DNA from: Molanna angustata
Taxonomy: Eukaryota; Arthropoda; Insecta; Trichoptera; Molannidae
DNA length: 64,000 nt
Direction: 5' to 3'
Assembly: GCA_963576475.1 (NCBI GenBank)
Contig: OY754984.1
Span: forward strand, 21,849,215-21,913,214
The notes beneath the pieces are model-generated. The model made no database searches. It was not told where the DNA came from and worked only from the letters and a program-made list of their open reading frames with translations. A program made the position numbers and the translations under genes. Below are positions 14,017 to 24,535 of the stretch, in pieces; position 1 is the stretch's first letter, and each line of letters starts with the position of its first letter.

Positions 14017-14294
14017 TTGAAGTGTTTTTTTGTGTTATTTGTTGCGAATTCTGCATGTTGCGGTGGTTTCAAATAGTAATTTGTAGGTACTCAATTTTGT
14101 TACAATATTGTGGTGATTAATTATCACATAATATTATTTTGTGATTATTGTGAGGTATAATAAGGTACCATATTAATGTTAATAACATTATTGTGAATGC
14201 AGTCGGGTAGAATAAAATACCACATTATTATTGATACAGTGAATTTGTGTTTGCATGCAATTATAGTTTATAAGTATAAGTTTAAAGTTTTAAA

Positions 14295-16667
14295 ATGGCT
14301 GATAACATTAAAGCAAGGATGTTAAATGCTATTTCTAGAATTAGGAATACATATGAATTAAGAGATCTGTGTGAAAAAGGCAATATCGAACGAGATGAAA
14401 TATTTTTAGCTAGGTGTCAGAGAGTTGATGAATGGTATAAATTGGTCAATGAATTAAGTGACAGCTTGATTGGAATATATACTGATACAAAATGTGATAC
14501 AGAGTTGAAAGAGTTGAGTGAAATAATTCAGAAAGGTGACATTATGTATTTTGAAATAATGAGAATTAAAAATCGTTTATCTAATGGTGTGAAAATAAAT
14601 GCAACTGATGTATGTAATAAAATTCAGAGAGCTCCTATAATAAATTTACCTGTTTTTGATTCCAACGTCGAAAATTGGAATTCGTTTCATGACATGTTTG
14701 TGTCATTGATTCATGATAATATTGGATATACAGACATAGAAAAATTTCATTATTTGCGAACGTCCATAAAGGGATTTGCATCAACATTTGTTAATTTACC
14801 ACTGATTAGTGATAATTATAATATTGCTTGGAGTACATTGTGTGGACATTATACTAATACAAGATTACAATTTGAATATTACATGAATAAAATGTTTCAA
14901 TGCAAATCTTTAGTTGGTGAAAATGTAGGGCAATTAAGCGAATTATATCATACATTTAATGAAAATATATTAGCTCTGTCAAATATGAAATGTGAAAAAA
15001 TGTTAGATCAGGTATGGGGATTTATATTTATTAATAAATTGGATGAATCTACACGTCGAATAGTGGAAAGTAGATTAGATATTCAGGAAATTCCTTCAAT
15101 AAATAGAATATTTGAAATAATTCGAAGTCAATTGCAAGTATTAAAATTTTCACGTCAGAGTAATTCACAAGTTAAGCGTAATAATTATAATCATAAATCA
15201 GACAAAGGGTTTGTAGGTAATATTCGCCAACTTGAATGCTATATGTGTAAGGGTAGTCATACGATACACAATTGTGACACATTTATTAATAAAACTGTAT
15301 CAGAGAGAAAGGATATTGTCTCTAAATTGAAATTATGTTTTTGTTGTTTTGGAAAACATCTGATAAAGGATTGTAAGTCTAACAAAAAGTGTCAAACTTG
15401 TGATAGGAAACATAATGTTTTATTGCATACTGATAATTCATCGGTAGTAGGTATTTGCCATAAAGGGATTCGGGGTAATGAATCTATTGGTCAAGTGATA
15501 TTAGGAACAATTATAGGATATGTCCAGGGAAAAGATGGGCAATTTTATAAGGCCAAGTGTTTAGTTGATTCTGGAAGTCAGGTTACTTTGATGTCTGGGA
15601 AGTTTTGTAAGAATATAGGATTCTATACAAAAGGGCATTCTGTATCATTGACAACGCTGTCTTCTACTAATATTGATGTAAAGGGTTCTATGCAATTTTG
15701 TTTATTTAATAATAAATATAACAAGTCGCTATTTGTAAAGAGTGTAGTGGTGGATGCGCTTCCATCAAACTTGCCTAGGAGAGATTTATCTCATCAGTGT
15801 AGAGTTTTGACTCAAGATTTAGAATTGGCAGATAATGAATTTTGGAAAAGCAGTAATATTGATATATTATTAGGTGCTGACATGTATGGAAAATTGTTTA
15901 CAGGAAATTGTAAAAAATTATCAGAAGATTTATATGCATTTGAGACCATATTTGGGTTTGTAATTTTAGGTCAAGATTTTGTACATGATAACAATGAGTT
16001 GTTAACATGTTTTGTATCATCTGATGTGTTAGATGAAAAATTAAAAGGGTTTTGGGAAATAGAAGAGGTAAACACAGTATCAAGTAGTAGGAAAATGTCA
16101 CATTCGGATGAGGAATGTGTTCAGTTATACAATGATTTACATTATCGTAATGACGACGGTAGATTTGTAGTACCGCTCTTATTAAAAAAAGATATTCACG
16201 TACCATGTGTTGGTACTTTTGGTTTTGCTCTTAAAAGATTAACTAATATGGAAAGAAAATTCTGTAATAATTTGGAAATTAAACTTGAATATACAAAGTT
16301 CATGAAGGAATATGAGATGTTAGGACACATGAAAAAAGTTCCTTTACAAGGCGATCCAAATGTATATTATATTCCTCATCACTGTGTTCTGAAACCTGAT
16401 AGTTTATCTACTAAATTGAGAGTTGTTTTTGATGGCAGTTCTAATACGAACGCAACTGGTGCATTAAACAAATATTTACATGTAGGTCCAAAGTTGCAAA
16501 AGGATATAATCGAATTATTGTTTAAGTTTAGAATCTATAAAATCGGGTTTTCTGCTGACATAACTAAAATGTATAGACAAATATCTATCAGGCAAGAAGA
16601 TATCAGCATGTATTGTGGCGAAAAGATCCGTCACAACCTGTCAAAGAATATGAGTTATGCACTGTGA
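14295..16667 (+). CDS. BEL polyprotein, first part: gag, protease and start of RT
   Basis: This 790-residue frame starts at ATG 14295, about 300 bp after the 5' LTR. Residues ~110-215 match the DUF1759 gag domain of BEL elements. Two zinc knuckles follow (C315-x2-C318-x3-H322-x4-C327 and one at 348-360). The aspartic protease has its active-site triad DSG at 425-427 within CLVDSGSQVTLM. From ~620 the reverse transcriptase begins, including LRVVFDGSS and SADITKMYRQI. The frame then slips: one base is missing near 16602 (between the Asp-encoding GAT and the following CAG), the tail becomes out-of-frame sequence and stops at 16667. The rest of RT continues in another frame from ~16604. BEL elements normally encode one uninterrupted polyprotein, so I read this as a disabling mutation, not programmed frameshifting. 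Confidence 0.93.
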   Translation: MADNIKARMLNAISRIRNTYELRDLCEKGNIERDEIFLARCQRVDEWYKLVNELSDSLIGIYTDTKCDTELKELSEIIQKGDIMYFEIMRIKNRLSNGVKINATDVCNKIQRAPIINLPVFDSNVENWNSFHDMFVSLIHDNIGYTDIEKFHYLRTSIKGFASTFVNLPLISDNYNIAWSTLCGHYTNTRLQFEYYMNKMFQCKSLVGENVGQLSELYHTFNENILALSNMKCEKMLDQVWGFIFINKLDESTRRIVESRLDIQEIPSINRIFEIIRSQLQVLKFSRQSNSQVKRNNYNHKSDKGFVGNIRQLECYMCKGSHTIHNCDTFINKTVSERKDIVSKLKLCFCCFGKHLIKDCKSNKKCQTCDRKHNVLLHTDNSSVVGICHKGIRGNESIGQVILGTIIGYVQGKDGQFYKAKCLVDSGSQVTLMSGKFCKNIGFYTKGHSVSLTTLSSTNIDVKGSMQFCLFNNKYNKSLFVKSVVVDALPSNLPRRDLSHQCRVLTQDLELADNEFWKSSNIDILLGADMYGKLFTGNCKKLSEDLYAFETIFGFVILGQDFVHDNNELLTCFVSSDVLDEKLKGFWEIEEVNTVSSSRKMSHSDEECVQLYNDLHYRNDDGRFVVPLLLKKDIHVPCVGTFGFALKRLTNMERKFCNNLEIKLEYTKFMKEYEMLGHMKKVPLQGDPNVYYIPHHCVLKPDSLSTKLRVVFDGSSNTNATGALNKYLHVGPKLQKDIIELLFKFRIYKIGFSADITKMYRQISIRQEDISMYCGEKIRHNLSKNMSYAL

Positions 16668-19330
16668 CATATGGTTTAGGAAGCTCACCCTATAATGCAA
16701 TTCAAACAATAAATCAGTTAGCTTTGGATGAAAGTGATAAATACCCATTAGGTGCTAAAGCTCTTCATAATAGTACATATGTAGATGATATTATATGCGG
16801 TGATCATAATATTGAAGATGCTATTATTTTACGAGATCAGTTGATTTCTATTTTACGAAGTGGTTGTTTTGAATTGTCAAAATGGGCAACTAACTGTCCT
16901 GAATTTATTCAAGATTTTAATAAATCTGATAGCAGTGTGATCTGTTTTGCTGAAGACAGTAATCATATTAAATTATTAGGAATTAAATGGGATTTTGTGA
17001 ATGATGTTTTTAGTTATCAGGTTAAGAAAATTGATATTAAATATACAAAGCGTATGATTCTATCGGTCGTTTCATCTATATATGACCCTGTAGGATGGAT
17101 CACTCCGTTTACATTTTTATTGAAAAGTTTCATTCAAAATTTGTGGAAAATGAAATTGCGATGGGATGATATTATTCCAGAATCCACGAAAGTCCAGTGG
17201 AATAAAATAGTTGATCAAATGTCTTTATTAGAGGAATTTAAATTGAATAGGTTTTTTGGAACTAGCGTTGATAGTCAGTGTTATTTAGTTGGCTTTTCTG
17301 ACGCCTCTAATGACGGATATAGCGCTGTTTGTTATTTGGTTACTGAGGATAGTAAACAAATATCTCTGGTGACTGCCAAGTCTAAGGTTGCTCCAATTAA
17401 GATGCAAACGATACCACGCTTGGAGCTCTGTGGTGCATTATTATTATCAAAATTAATTAAATATACTTTATCTGTATTTCAAGATGCAATTATTATAAAG
17501 GATGTATATATGTACACAGATTCTAGTATTGTTTTGTCGTGGCTTAAAACACCATCATATCTATTAAAATTATTTGTTGCAAATCGAATAGAACGTATTT
17601 GGGAAAACGTGCCTCATGGAAAATGGTTTCATGTGAGATCTCAATGTAATCCAGCAGATTGTGCATCTAGAGGATTATATCCAGAAGAATTAGTTGGTCA
17701 CACGTTGTGGATAAACGGTCCAGAGTGGCTGTTAGAACCTGTTGACAGATGGCCACGGTGTGATGATTATATTGTACCTGCACAATTGCCAGAATATAAA
17801 GGGTTAGTTAATCAATCTAATGCTTTAATTTTAGAAGATAAAGATAGATTAGGATTGTATAACATAACTAATAAATATACAAAGTTAACACGTGTAGTAG
17901 CTTGGATTTTAAGGTTTAAAAATAATTGTCTGTTGAATGTTAATAATCGCACTAAAGGAGATTTGTGTAATAGGGAAATGGAAATTAGTTTACAAGCAAT
18001 TATAAAATATGATCAGAGTTTACATTTTATGAAGGATATTAATATGTTAAAATACAAAAATCAATGCGATAATCCTCAACTGCAGAAGTTGAATTGTTTT
18101 ATAGATAAACAGGGACTTGTCAGAGTGGGCGGAAGAATTAGATATTCTGCACTACCCGATAAAATGAAATTTCCAATATTGTTGCATAAGCATAGTGAGT
18201 TTGGAAAATTATTGATAAATTATTTTCATATATCATATTTGCATGTGGGTCCCAGATCACTGCAACATTTAATACAACGGAAATATTGGATTGTTTCAGC
18301 GAGAAATAGAATTAAGTCTGTTTTGTCAAAGTGTCTTGTGTGTAAGCGATTTAGTATTTCACCAGTGCAGCCAATAATGGCTGACTTGCCAGCTATTCGG
18401 GTTACTCGTCATCGACCATTCATAAACGTATCAATTGACTTAGGCGGGCCGTTTATTTTGAAGGAAAATAAACGTCGCAATTCGAAAACGTATAAGGCAT
18501 ACTTTTGTGTTTTCGTATGTATGACTACAAAGGCCATACATATTGAAATTGTTAATGAATTATCTACTAGTGCATTTATTGCTTGCTTAGAGAGATTTGT
18601 ATCTCGAAGTGGTTTATGTACTACAGTATATAGCGATTGCGGAACAAATTTGGTTGGCACACGTAAATATTTGACTGGAGTTTTTAAATTTTATAGTGAC
18701 TATATCCAGGATACAGATTTTCGAAATTTCTGTCTCGAAAAATGCATCGATTGGCATTTGAATCCTCCTAAAGGTCCACATTTTGGTGGCCTACATGAGA
18801 TCAACGTAAGATCTATAAAGTATCACTTAAAGCGAGTTGTTGGCAACCAAGTGATGACTTATGAGGAGTTTAATACAGTATTGATTAAGATCGAGGCGGT
18901 AGTGAATTCTAGACCACTTGTTCCTATGTGTAATGATATTGACAGCGTAGATGCCTTAACGCCAGCTCACTTTATTATAAGTGAGGTAATGGTTGGTATT
19001 CCAGAGTATGACGTCACAGATATTAAATTGAATAGGTTAGATAGATGGCAGATGATCACAAGAATGTATCAGGATTTTTGGAAACGTTGGAGTGTGGAAT
19101 ACCTCACTTCACTTCAACAGCGTAAAAAGTGGTTCACTTCAGTGCCTAATATACAGGTGGGAGATTTAGTGTTAGTGAAAGAAGAAAGGTTACATCCTTT
19201 ACAATGGAAATTGGGAAGAATTGTGGCTACCATGCCAGGAAAGGATAATATTGTACGGGTGGTAAAAGTTAAGACAAAAGAGGGAATATTTGTTCGACCT
19301 GTTGTGAAAATATGTCCCTTAGATGTTTAA
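16604..19330 (+). CDS. BEL polyprotein, second part: RT, RNase H, integrase
   Basis: This continues the polyprotein in the other frame; there is no genuine start here. Counting from TTG 16613, the RT catalytic box YVDD is at residues 56-59. RNase H follows with acidic residues D230 (FSDAS), E271 (PRLELCGA), D303 (YTDSS) and D349 (NPADCASRG). The integrase zinc module uses H539, H544, C574 and C577. Its catalytic triad is D609 (SIDLGGPF), D675 (YSDCGTNL) and E729 (FGGLHEI). The C-terminal DUF5641-like domain runs from ~790 to the end (RWQMITRMYQDFWKRW, then VGDLVLVKEE). All catalytic residues are present, so the lesion is confined to the frameshift. The stop is at 19328-19330, about 340 bp before the 3' LTR. 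Confidence 0.94.
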   Translation, partial: QHVLWRKDPSQPVKEYELCTVTYGLGSSPYNAIQTINQLALDESDKYPLGAKALHNSTYVDDIICGDHNIEDAIILRDQLISILRSGCFELSKWATNCPEFIQDFNKSDSSVICFAEDSNHIKLLGIKWDFVNDVFSYQVKKIDIKYTKRMILSVVSSIYDPVGWITPFTFLLKSFIQNLWKMKLRWDDIIPESTKVQWNKIVDQMSLLEEFKLNRFFGTSVDSQCYLVGFSDASNDGYSAVCYLVTEDSKQISLVTAKSKVAPIKMQTIPRLELCGALLLSKLIKYTLSVFQDAIIIKDVYMYTDSSIVLSWLKTPSYLLKLFVANRIERIWENVPHGKWFHVRSQCNPADCASRGLYPEELVGHTLWINGPEWLLEPVDRWPRCDDYIVPAQLPEYKGLVNQSNALILEDKDRLGLYNITNKYTKLTRVVAWILRFKNNCLLNVNNRTKGDLCNREMEISLQAIIKYDQSLHFMKDINMLKYKNQCDNPQLQKLNCFIDKQGLVRVGGRIRYSALPDKMKFPILLHKHSEFGKLLINYFHISYLHVGPRSLQHLIQRKYWIVSARNRIKSVLSKCLVCKRFSISPVQPIMADLPAIRVTRHRPFINVSIDLGGPFILKENKRRNSKTYKAYFCVFVCMTTKAIHIEIVNELSTSAFIACLERFVSRSGLCTTVYSDCGTNLVGTRKYLTGVFKFYSDYIQDTDFRNFCLEKCIDWHLNPPKGPHFGGLHEINVRSIKYHLKRVVGNQVMTYEEFNTVLIKIEAVVNSRPLVPMCNDIDSVDALTPAHFIISEVMVGIPEYDVTDIKLNRLDRWQMITRMYQDFWKRWSVEYLTSLQQRKKWFTSVPNIQVGDLVLVKEERLHPLQWKLGRIVATMPGKDNIVRVVKVKTKEGIFVRPVVKICPLDV

Positions 19331-19650
19331 TAGAAATAGTTAAGAATAATGTTAGTCTTATAGTTTTAGTTGGTTATTATAACAATTAAGTTAAATGTGT
19401 TTTCGTTATGACAGAAAGGTCTGTCTATTGTTTTCATTGATATAGTCTGTGAACTATCTTTTTGAATTTTTTTTAATGTGATTTTGTTTTGGATAGTATG
19501 TTATTGAATTTTTTTTGTGTGTTTGTAATTTCATGAATTGGACAATGTGGAGTTTTATTTTGTGATGGCTGCATTAGTGATACGAGTTTGTTAAAAGTTA
19601 ATTTTGTTTGTGGCCACCGTGATATGTACAATTCGTCAAATTTTGTTTAA

Positions 19651-19668
19651 AATTTGAGTGGGCGGTTA
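19651..19668 (+). promoter_or_regulatory. Candidate polypurine tract of the BEL element
   Basis: A purine-rich GAGTGGGCGG lies immediately before the 3' LTR, where plus-strand priming would start. This call is by position and composition. Confidence 0.5.
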
Positions 19669-19732
19669 TGTAGAAGCATATTTCCTTTAAATCCCCTTCC
19701 ATGCCATTGTCCCCTCACCGATGTATGAGAAT
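19669..19732 (+). repeat. BEL 3' LTR, left piece
   Basis: It matches the first ~63 bp of the 5' LTR (one extra C), up to TATGAGAAT, where the DNA transposon enters. The final AT is the left target duplication of that transposon. Confidence 0.95.
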
Positions 19733-19744
19733 AGGCATGATGAC
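19733..19744 (+). repeat. Left terminal inverted repeat of the ISL2EU-like element
   Basis: AGGCATGATGAC, facing its partner at 34498-34509 with one mismatch. Similarity beyond 12 bp is weak. Confidence 0.88.
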
Positions 19745-19980
19745 TAATTTTGAGAAACTATCCCACGATGTTTTTACGCATCCACTGTTTTCAAATATAT
19801 ATACGTTTCTACATAAAATAAAGGTTTAGTAGCAAAAATCGCCATTTCAAAATCAAATTTGACATTTACACCAAAAAACGCTTATAGTACAATGGCGTCT
19901 GTCAGTGACGTCATGGTATTGTAAACTGCGTATCAACTGTATGTATTCGAGCAGTAAATTCGACGATTTGTGCATTTAAA

Positions 19981-22900
19981 ATGAATTCAAAAGTGTATAA
20001 GTGGTGTGCGGTCCCTCAATGTACAAACACGTCGATAAAAACACCTAATAAGGTATTTGTTTTCGTCCCACGCGAAAAAAAAACGAGGAATAAGTGGTTA
20101 AATCTCGCACGGCGAAACACAGCAAGTGTATGTGAAAATTCTCCACTATATTTCTGTGAAGACCATTTTGATGTAAGTTTTTACTTTATATCATATATTA
20201 TAAACAATACGTATATCTAATAATCTTGTCAGCTAATTTATTTATTATCTAAATGACGCTTAATAAAGACAATAACTTTTTAGGTTAAGTTTCATTTCTT
20301 TATTGTTATTATCCACCACGGTTTACTTTATGAGTCATTTATTTGTTTCAGTTGCCAAATGATATGGAGAACTATATTCAATACCTTGTGATGGGCTCAG
20401 TGTCGCAAGTGCGTATGAAACCAGGGTGTATTCCCAAAAAATTTGAATGCCAATCAGATCGAAGGAAACGAACATCTACCACTACAACTACAAAACGACA
20501 ATATATGCTGAAGAAACAAAGGATGATGCTAATTGAAGAATGTGAAAAAGATTTATTAGAAAGAAATACAATTACAAAACATGTAGAACCTTCATCTGAC
20601 AGATCAGGTAAGATACATAATATACCTTTTTCAAACAAAAGTTTGAACTCTACAATATTTGATTAGATGTGTGACCTATTATTTGATCAGATGCAAATAT
20701 AAGTGCAACTATAATCTGTCTGTCGACCTGTCATTCCATGCAGAAACATAGGGAGATGCGCATGATATTGACTGCGATACAATATTCCAACGTAGAAACT
20801 CTGTAACGTAATATGTGCAGTCAAACTATAATATTTACTCACATAAATAGTTTGGTCGAGCTATTGTATGGGAATGAGTATTCTATAGTTTTATTATTAT
20901 TCTATGATTCCGATGTAGAAACTTTGTAACGCAATATGTGCAGTGCAATCCAACTATAATATTTACTCACATAAATAATTTATAATTGATAAGTTTTTTT
21001 TTTCAGTTTTGCACACAGTTGAAGAAAGTGAAAAGGATTTAATAGAAAGAAGTACAATTACAAAACATGTAGAACCTTCATCTGACAAATCAGGTAAGAA
21101 ACATGTACATATCTTTTTTCAAGAAAAGTTTCTGAACTCTACAATATTTGCTTTGATGTGTGACCTATTATTTGATCAGATTCAAAAATAAGTGCAACTA
21201 TAATCTATCTATCGACCTGTCATTCCATGCAGGAACATAGGGAGATATCATAGAATAATAATAGTATAGAATACTCTTTAGCCTGCAGTAAACGCTACTG
21301 CTTTATGTTGACTAATTTGGTCAACATTTTGCTACGAGCGTTCAGTAATCATTTGGCCGTCTACGTGATACGTTCTCCAAATAGGGAATTTTTTAACTGC
21401 TTGCAAAATTATTTACGCAGTCATAACGAGTATACTATACGAACAATGTCTACCAGCAGAGTCATACATATATTGACACGAGCTGGTCAATAAAACGGCT
21501 TAACTTTTTCAGCGAGCTATTGTATGGGAATGAGTATTCTATAGTTTTATTATTATTCTATGATTCCGATGTAGAAACTTTGTAACGCAATATGTGCAGT
21601 GCAATCCAACTATAATATTTACTCACATAAATAATTTATAATTGATAAGTTTTTTTTTTCAGTTTTGCACACAGTTGAAGAAAGTGAAAAGGATTTAATA
21701 GAAAGAAGTACAATTACAAAACATGTAGAACCTTCATCTGACAGATCAGGTAAGATACATGTACATATCTTTTTTCAAGAAAAGTTTCTGAACTCTACAA
21801 TATTTGCTTATGTAGATGTGTGACCTATTATTTGATCAGATGCAAAAATAAGTGCAACTATAATCTATCTATCGACCTGTCATTCCATGCAGGAACATAG
21901 GGAGAGGCATGATATTGACTGCGATACAATATTCCAATGTAGAAACTTTGTAACGCAATACGTGCAGTGCAATCCAACTATAATATTTACTCACATAAAA
22001 AGTTTATTATTGATAATTTTTTTTTTCAGTTTTGCACACAGCCAAAGATCTACAAGATAAAACAGCTGATAAATCAATACAAGTATTCATAGCAAAAAAA
22101 AAAAGAAGTAAAGCCATCCAAACAGAAAATAGATTAGTAAGCCATATGACATCACCATTGAAATCTAATCTTCAGTCTGTTTCTACTTCTCCATTTAAAG
22201 TTAAAAGTGTTGCTCCCAATAAAATATGTACCACGGAAGTTCAATCAGATTCTGATATTTCATATACACCGTCATCAACCAAATATTCCCAAGAATGTGC
22301 TTCAGACTGCAGTGAATTAATTGAAGCTGAAAAAAAACAAGAGGCATCAAATATTCTTAAATATACAGTGATTAAAATTATGAAAAATCCACGTACTTAC
22401 ATTGGAATTCCTATAGACTGCTACTACTTAATAGACTTAATTGAAAAACAGACAAGTATTCCTGCTAACCATGTATTAATGTGTTTAAAAAAGATTAGAT
22501 TGAATAGCTCATTTAGAGAACTCGCTTATGATTTTTCCTTGAACTCGACACATGCAAGCAAAATATTTTTAAAAAATGTTCCTGTATTGGCAAGTGTAAT
22601 GCGTCCTTTTATTGTGCAACTCAATAAAGAAATCACAAAAAGGAATTTGCCAATAGCTTTCAGGCACAAGTATCATAATGTGAGTTGCATTATTGACTGC
22701 TTAGAAATAGAGGTGCAAAAGCCTTCCAAGACTGTCAATCAAGCTCTTTCATGGTCGGACTATAAAAAAGCCAACACCATAAAATATCTTGTGGCCTGTA
22801 CACCAAATGGTTTGGTAAATTATATTTCACCAGGTTATGGAGGGAGAATAACAGATACATGTTTAGTTGAATCGTGTGATTTTTTAAAGTGTTTGCAACC

Positions 22901-23204
22901 AGGTATGTGTGTGATGGCTGATAGAGGATTCAAGCATGTAGAGCTACATTTACGTAAGCAGGGAGTACAACTTGTACGACCTCCGAGTGTTGTTACTGGA
23001 GCCAAACTCTCAAAAAATGAAGCAAGGGAAACTAAAAAAATTGCCAGTTTGCGAATACATATCGAGAGAGTAATACGCCGCCTACGAGAATTTGCCATGT
23101 TAAAGCCTCATGCATGTTTAAACCATAATTTAGTCAAATTACTTGATGATATTATTACAATTGCCTGTGGTTTAATAAATTTGCAAGATTCTCTTATAAA
23201 GTAA
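19981..23204 (+). CDS. ISL2EU-like transposase with THAP domain, five exons
   Basis: It would bind the transposon ends and catalyse cut-and-paste in the nucleus. My exon model is 19981-20172, 20352-20607, 21007-21093, 21663-21749 and 22030-23204; all introns are GT..AG, frames join, and 598 residues result. Residues 1-~90 form a THAP zinc finger: C9, C14, C59 and H62, with GCIPKKF just after. A lysine-rich linker carries a 29-residue segment repeated three times (end of exon 2, exons 3 and 4; core TITKHVEPSSD). A helix-turn-helix region (LNSSFRELAYDFSLNSTHAS) precedes the DDE4 catalytic domain, with D~430 (IIDCLEIEVQKPS), D~505 (CVMADRGF) and E~553 (RIHIERVIRRLREF). An AATAAA overlaps the stop codon. 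No lesion is visible, so it may be functional. Exon borders are inferred from sequence alone. Confidence 0.9.
20853..20907. repeat. Remnant end of the intronic MITE (first copy)
   Basis: GGTCGAGCTATTGTATGGGA through TATTATTATTCTATG matches the right end of the MITE at 21249-21562. The rest of that MITE is missing here, probably lost or rearranged during exon duplication. Confidence 0.6.
21249..21562. mobile_element. ~314-bp MITE in intron 3 of the transposase gene
   Basis: It is bounded by CATAGAATAATAATAG and, inverted, TTATTATTATTCTATG, extending inward through TATAGAATACTC. The equivalent intron 4 lacks it, so intron 3 is about 290 bp longer (exon spacing 656 versus 367 bp). The short open frame inside it is not a gene. 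Superfamily unknown. Confidence 0.65.
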
Positions 23205-24535
23205 ATAAAACTACTAAATTTCTTATTCAATACAAATTTATTTCATTTTTTTCTATTGTTTTTTTATATTATTTAAAAAAATATACTACAAGGTAAATTA
23301 ATCAATGATTTAAAAGAAAAGTCACATATTTATTGAGCTCATACATCTGTTTTATTATACAGAACTAAAAAACGCTACATCTATAATAGTTATACAGAAA
23401 ATCACAAAAATCTGGGCTAAGTCAAAAAATGCAGGAGGAAAATAAGCAATGTACACTGGTACTTGTTTTTTTAATTTTCATTATATTTAATCAGGGGGAA
23501 GTATTTGTGAGTTTTAATTTAGTAACACTGCTACCTAAAAAATAAAAATAATTACACCAATATATCCTTTTGATTTCATCTTATCGTGTGAAATAGCTTT
23601 CAGTGTAGAGTTATAATTAGTAAACCTGTCATTATTGCATCCAGTTTCTTGTCTTGGCCAAATGGATCCACGTCCATTGTCAGAGTGATTAAATTATTTT
23701 TTGTATTAATAACAACATTTGTCATTAATATTAATATACTCTTTTACTGTCATTATTTCTTGTATTTATAATTTGTGCTATTATTTTCCATCATAATAAA
23801 AACTCTTTCTACATTTCTATTTTTACTGAAAACTTGTTGGGTGCGTGTTAAATTAATATTTGACATAGTACCTGTTATTTACCAGAGAAGCAATATAAAA
23901 TAAAATAAATTAAATTTTTATTACTTGCATTTATAACTTGTATTTGTCATAATTATTAATGTGCTCTGTTTTACAGTTCTATTTTTACAAATAATTATTT
24001 ATTGTATTTATTACTTGTGCTACTGTTATTTGTCATAATTAATAATGGGCCTTTTTTACGTTTCAATTTTACTGTCGATTGTTTTTTTTTTGCTTCACAA
24101 CTTGTCGCTAAAAATATGCTTTTATTTACTTTACTATTTTTACTGTGAATAACTTTTATGTATTTTATAACTATGCGTTTATTTTCATAATCAATGTTAT
24201 GCTCAAATTTGAATCTATAATATTATATATTTTTTAAATAGCTAATTGTATTTATTCTCTTTCATTCCTATATTTGTCTCTACATATATTTTTAATTGTG
24301 TGCTTTTATGTGTTTTTGGTATTTGACATACATATTTGTGTTTTTGGTATTTGACATACATATTTGAATTGTTATCTTTTTTATTAATATATTTATAAAT
24401 AAAAAAAAAATACATATTTAAACCTGTTCTAAAGATAATATATCATGTTTGTATTTTATTCCTTACCCATAGGTAAATATAACTAACTACATGCATATAC
24501 AACAAGAATTTCTTGTCCTTTGACAACATTTATAT
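23205..24535. other. 3' flank of the transposase gene, AT-rich, non-coding
   Basis: Very T/A-rich sequence with no frame of note. A 28-bp block (GTGTTTTTGGTATTTGACAT and its continuation) is duplicated in tandem near 24310-24360. The whole stretch is repeated at 29161-30491. Confidence 0.8.

Noticed and set aside
18409..18660. Minus-strand frame within the BEL integrase
   Set aside because: Antisense shadow of the polyprotein; the same applies to 15898-16206.
21305..21493. Short gene in transposase intron 3
   Set aside because: It lies entirely within the intronic MITE and has no domain.
22835..23098. Minus-strand 87-codon frame, repeated at 28791-29054
   Set aside because: It is the antisense shadow of the transposase catalytic domain.
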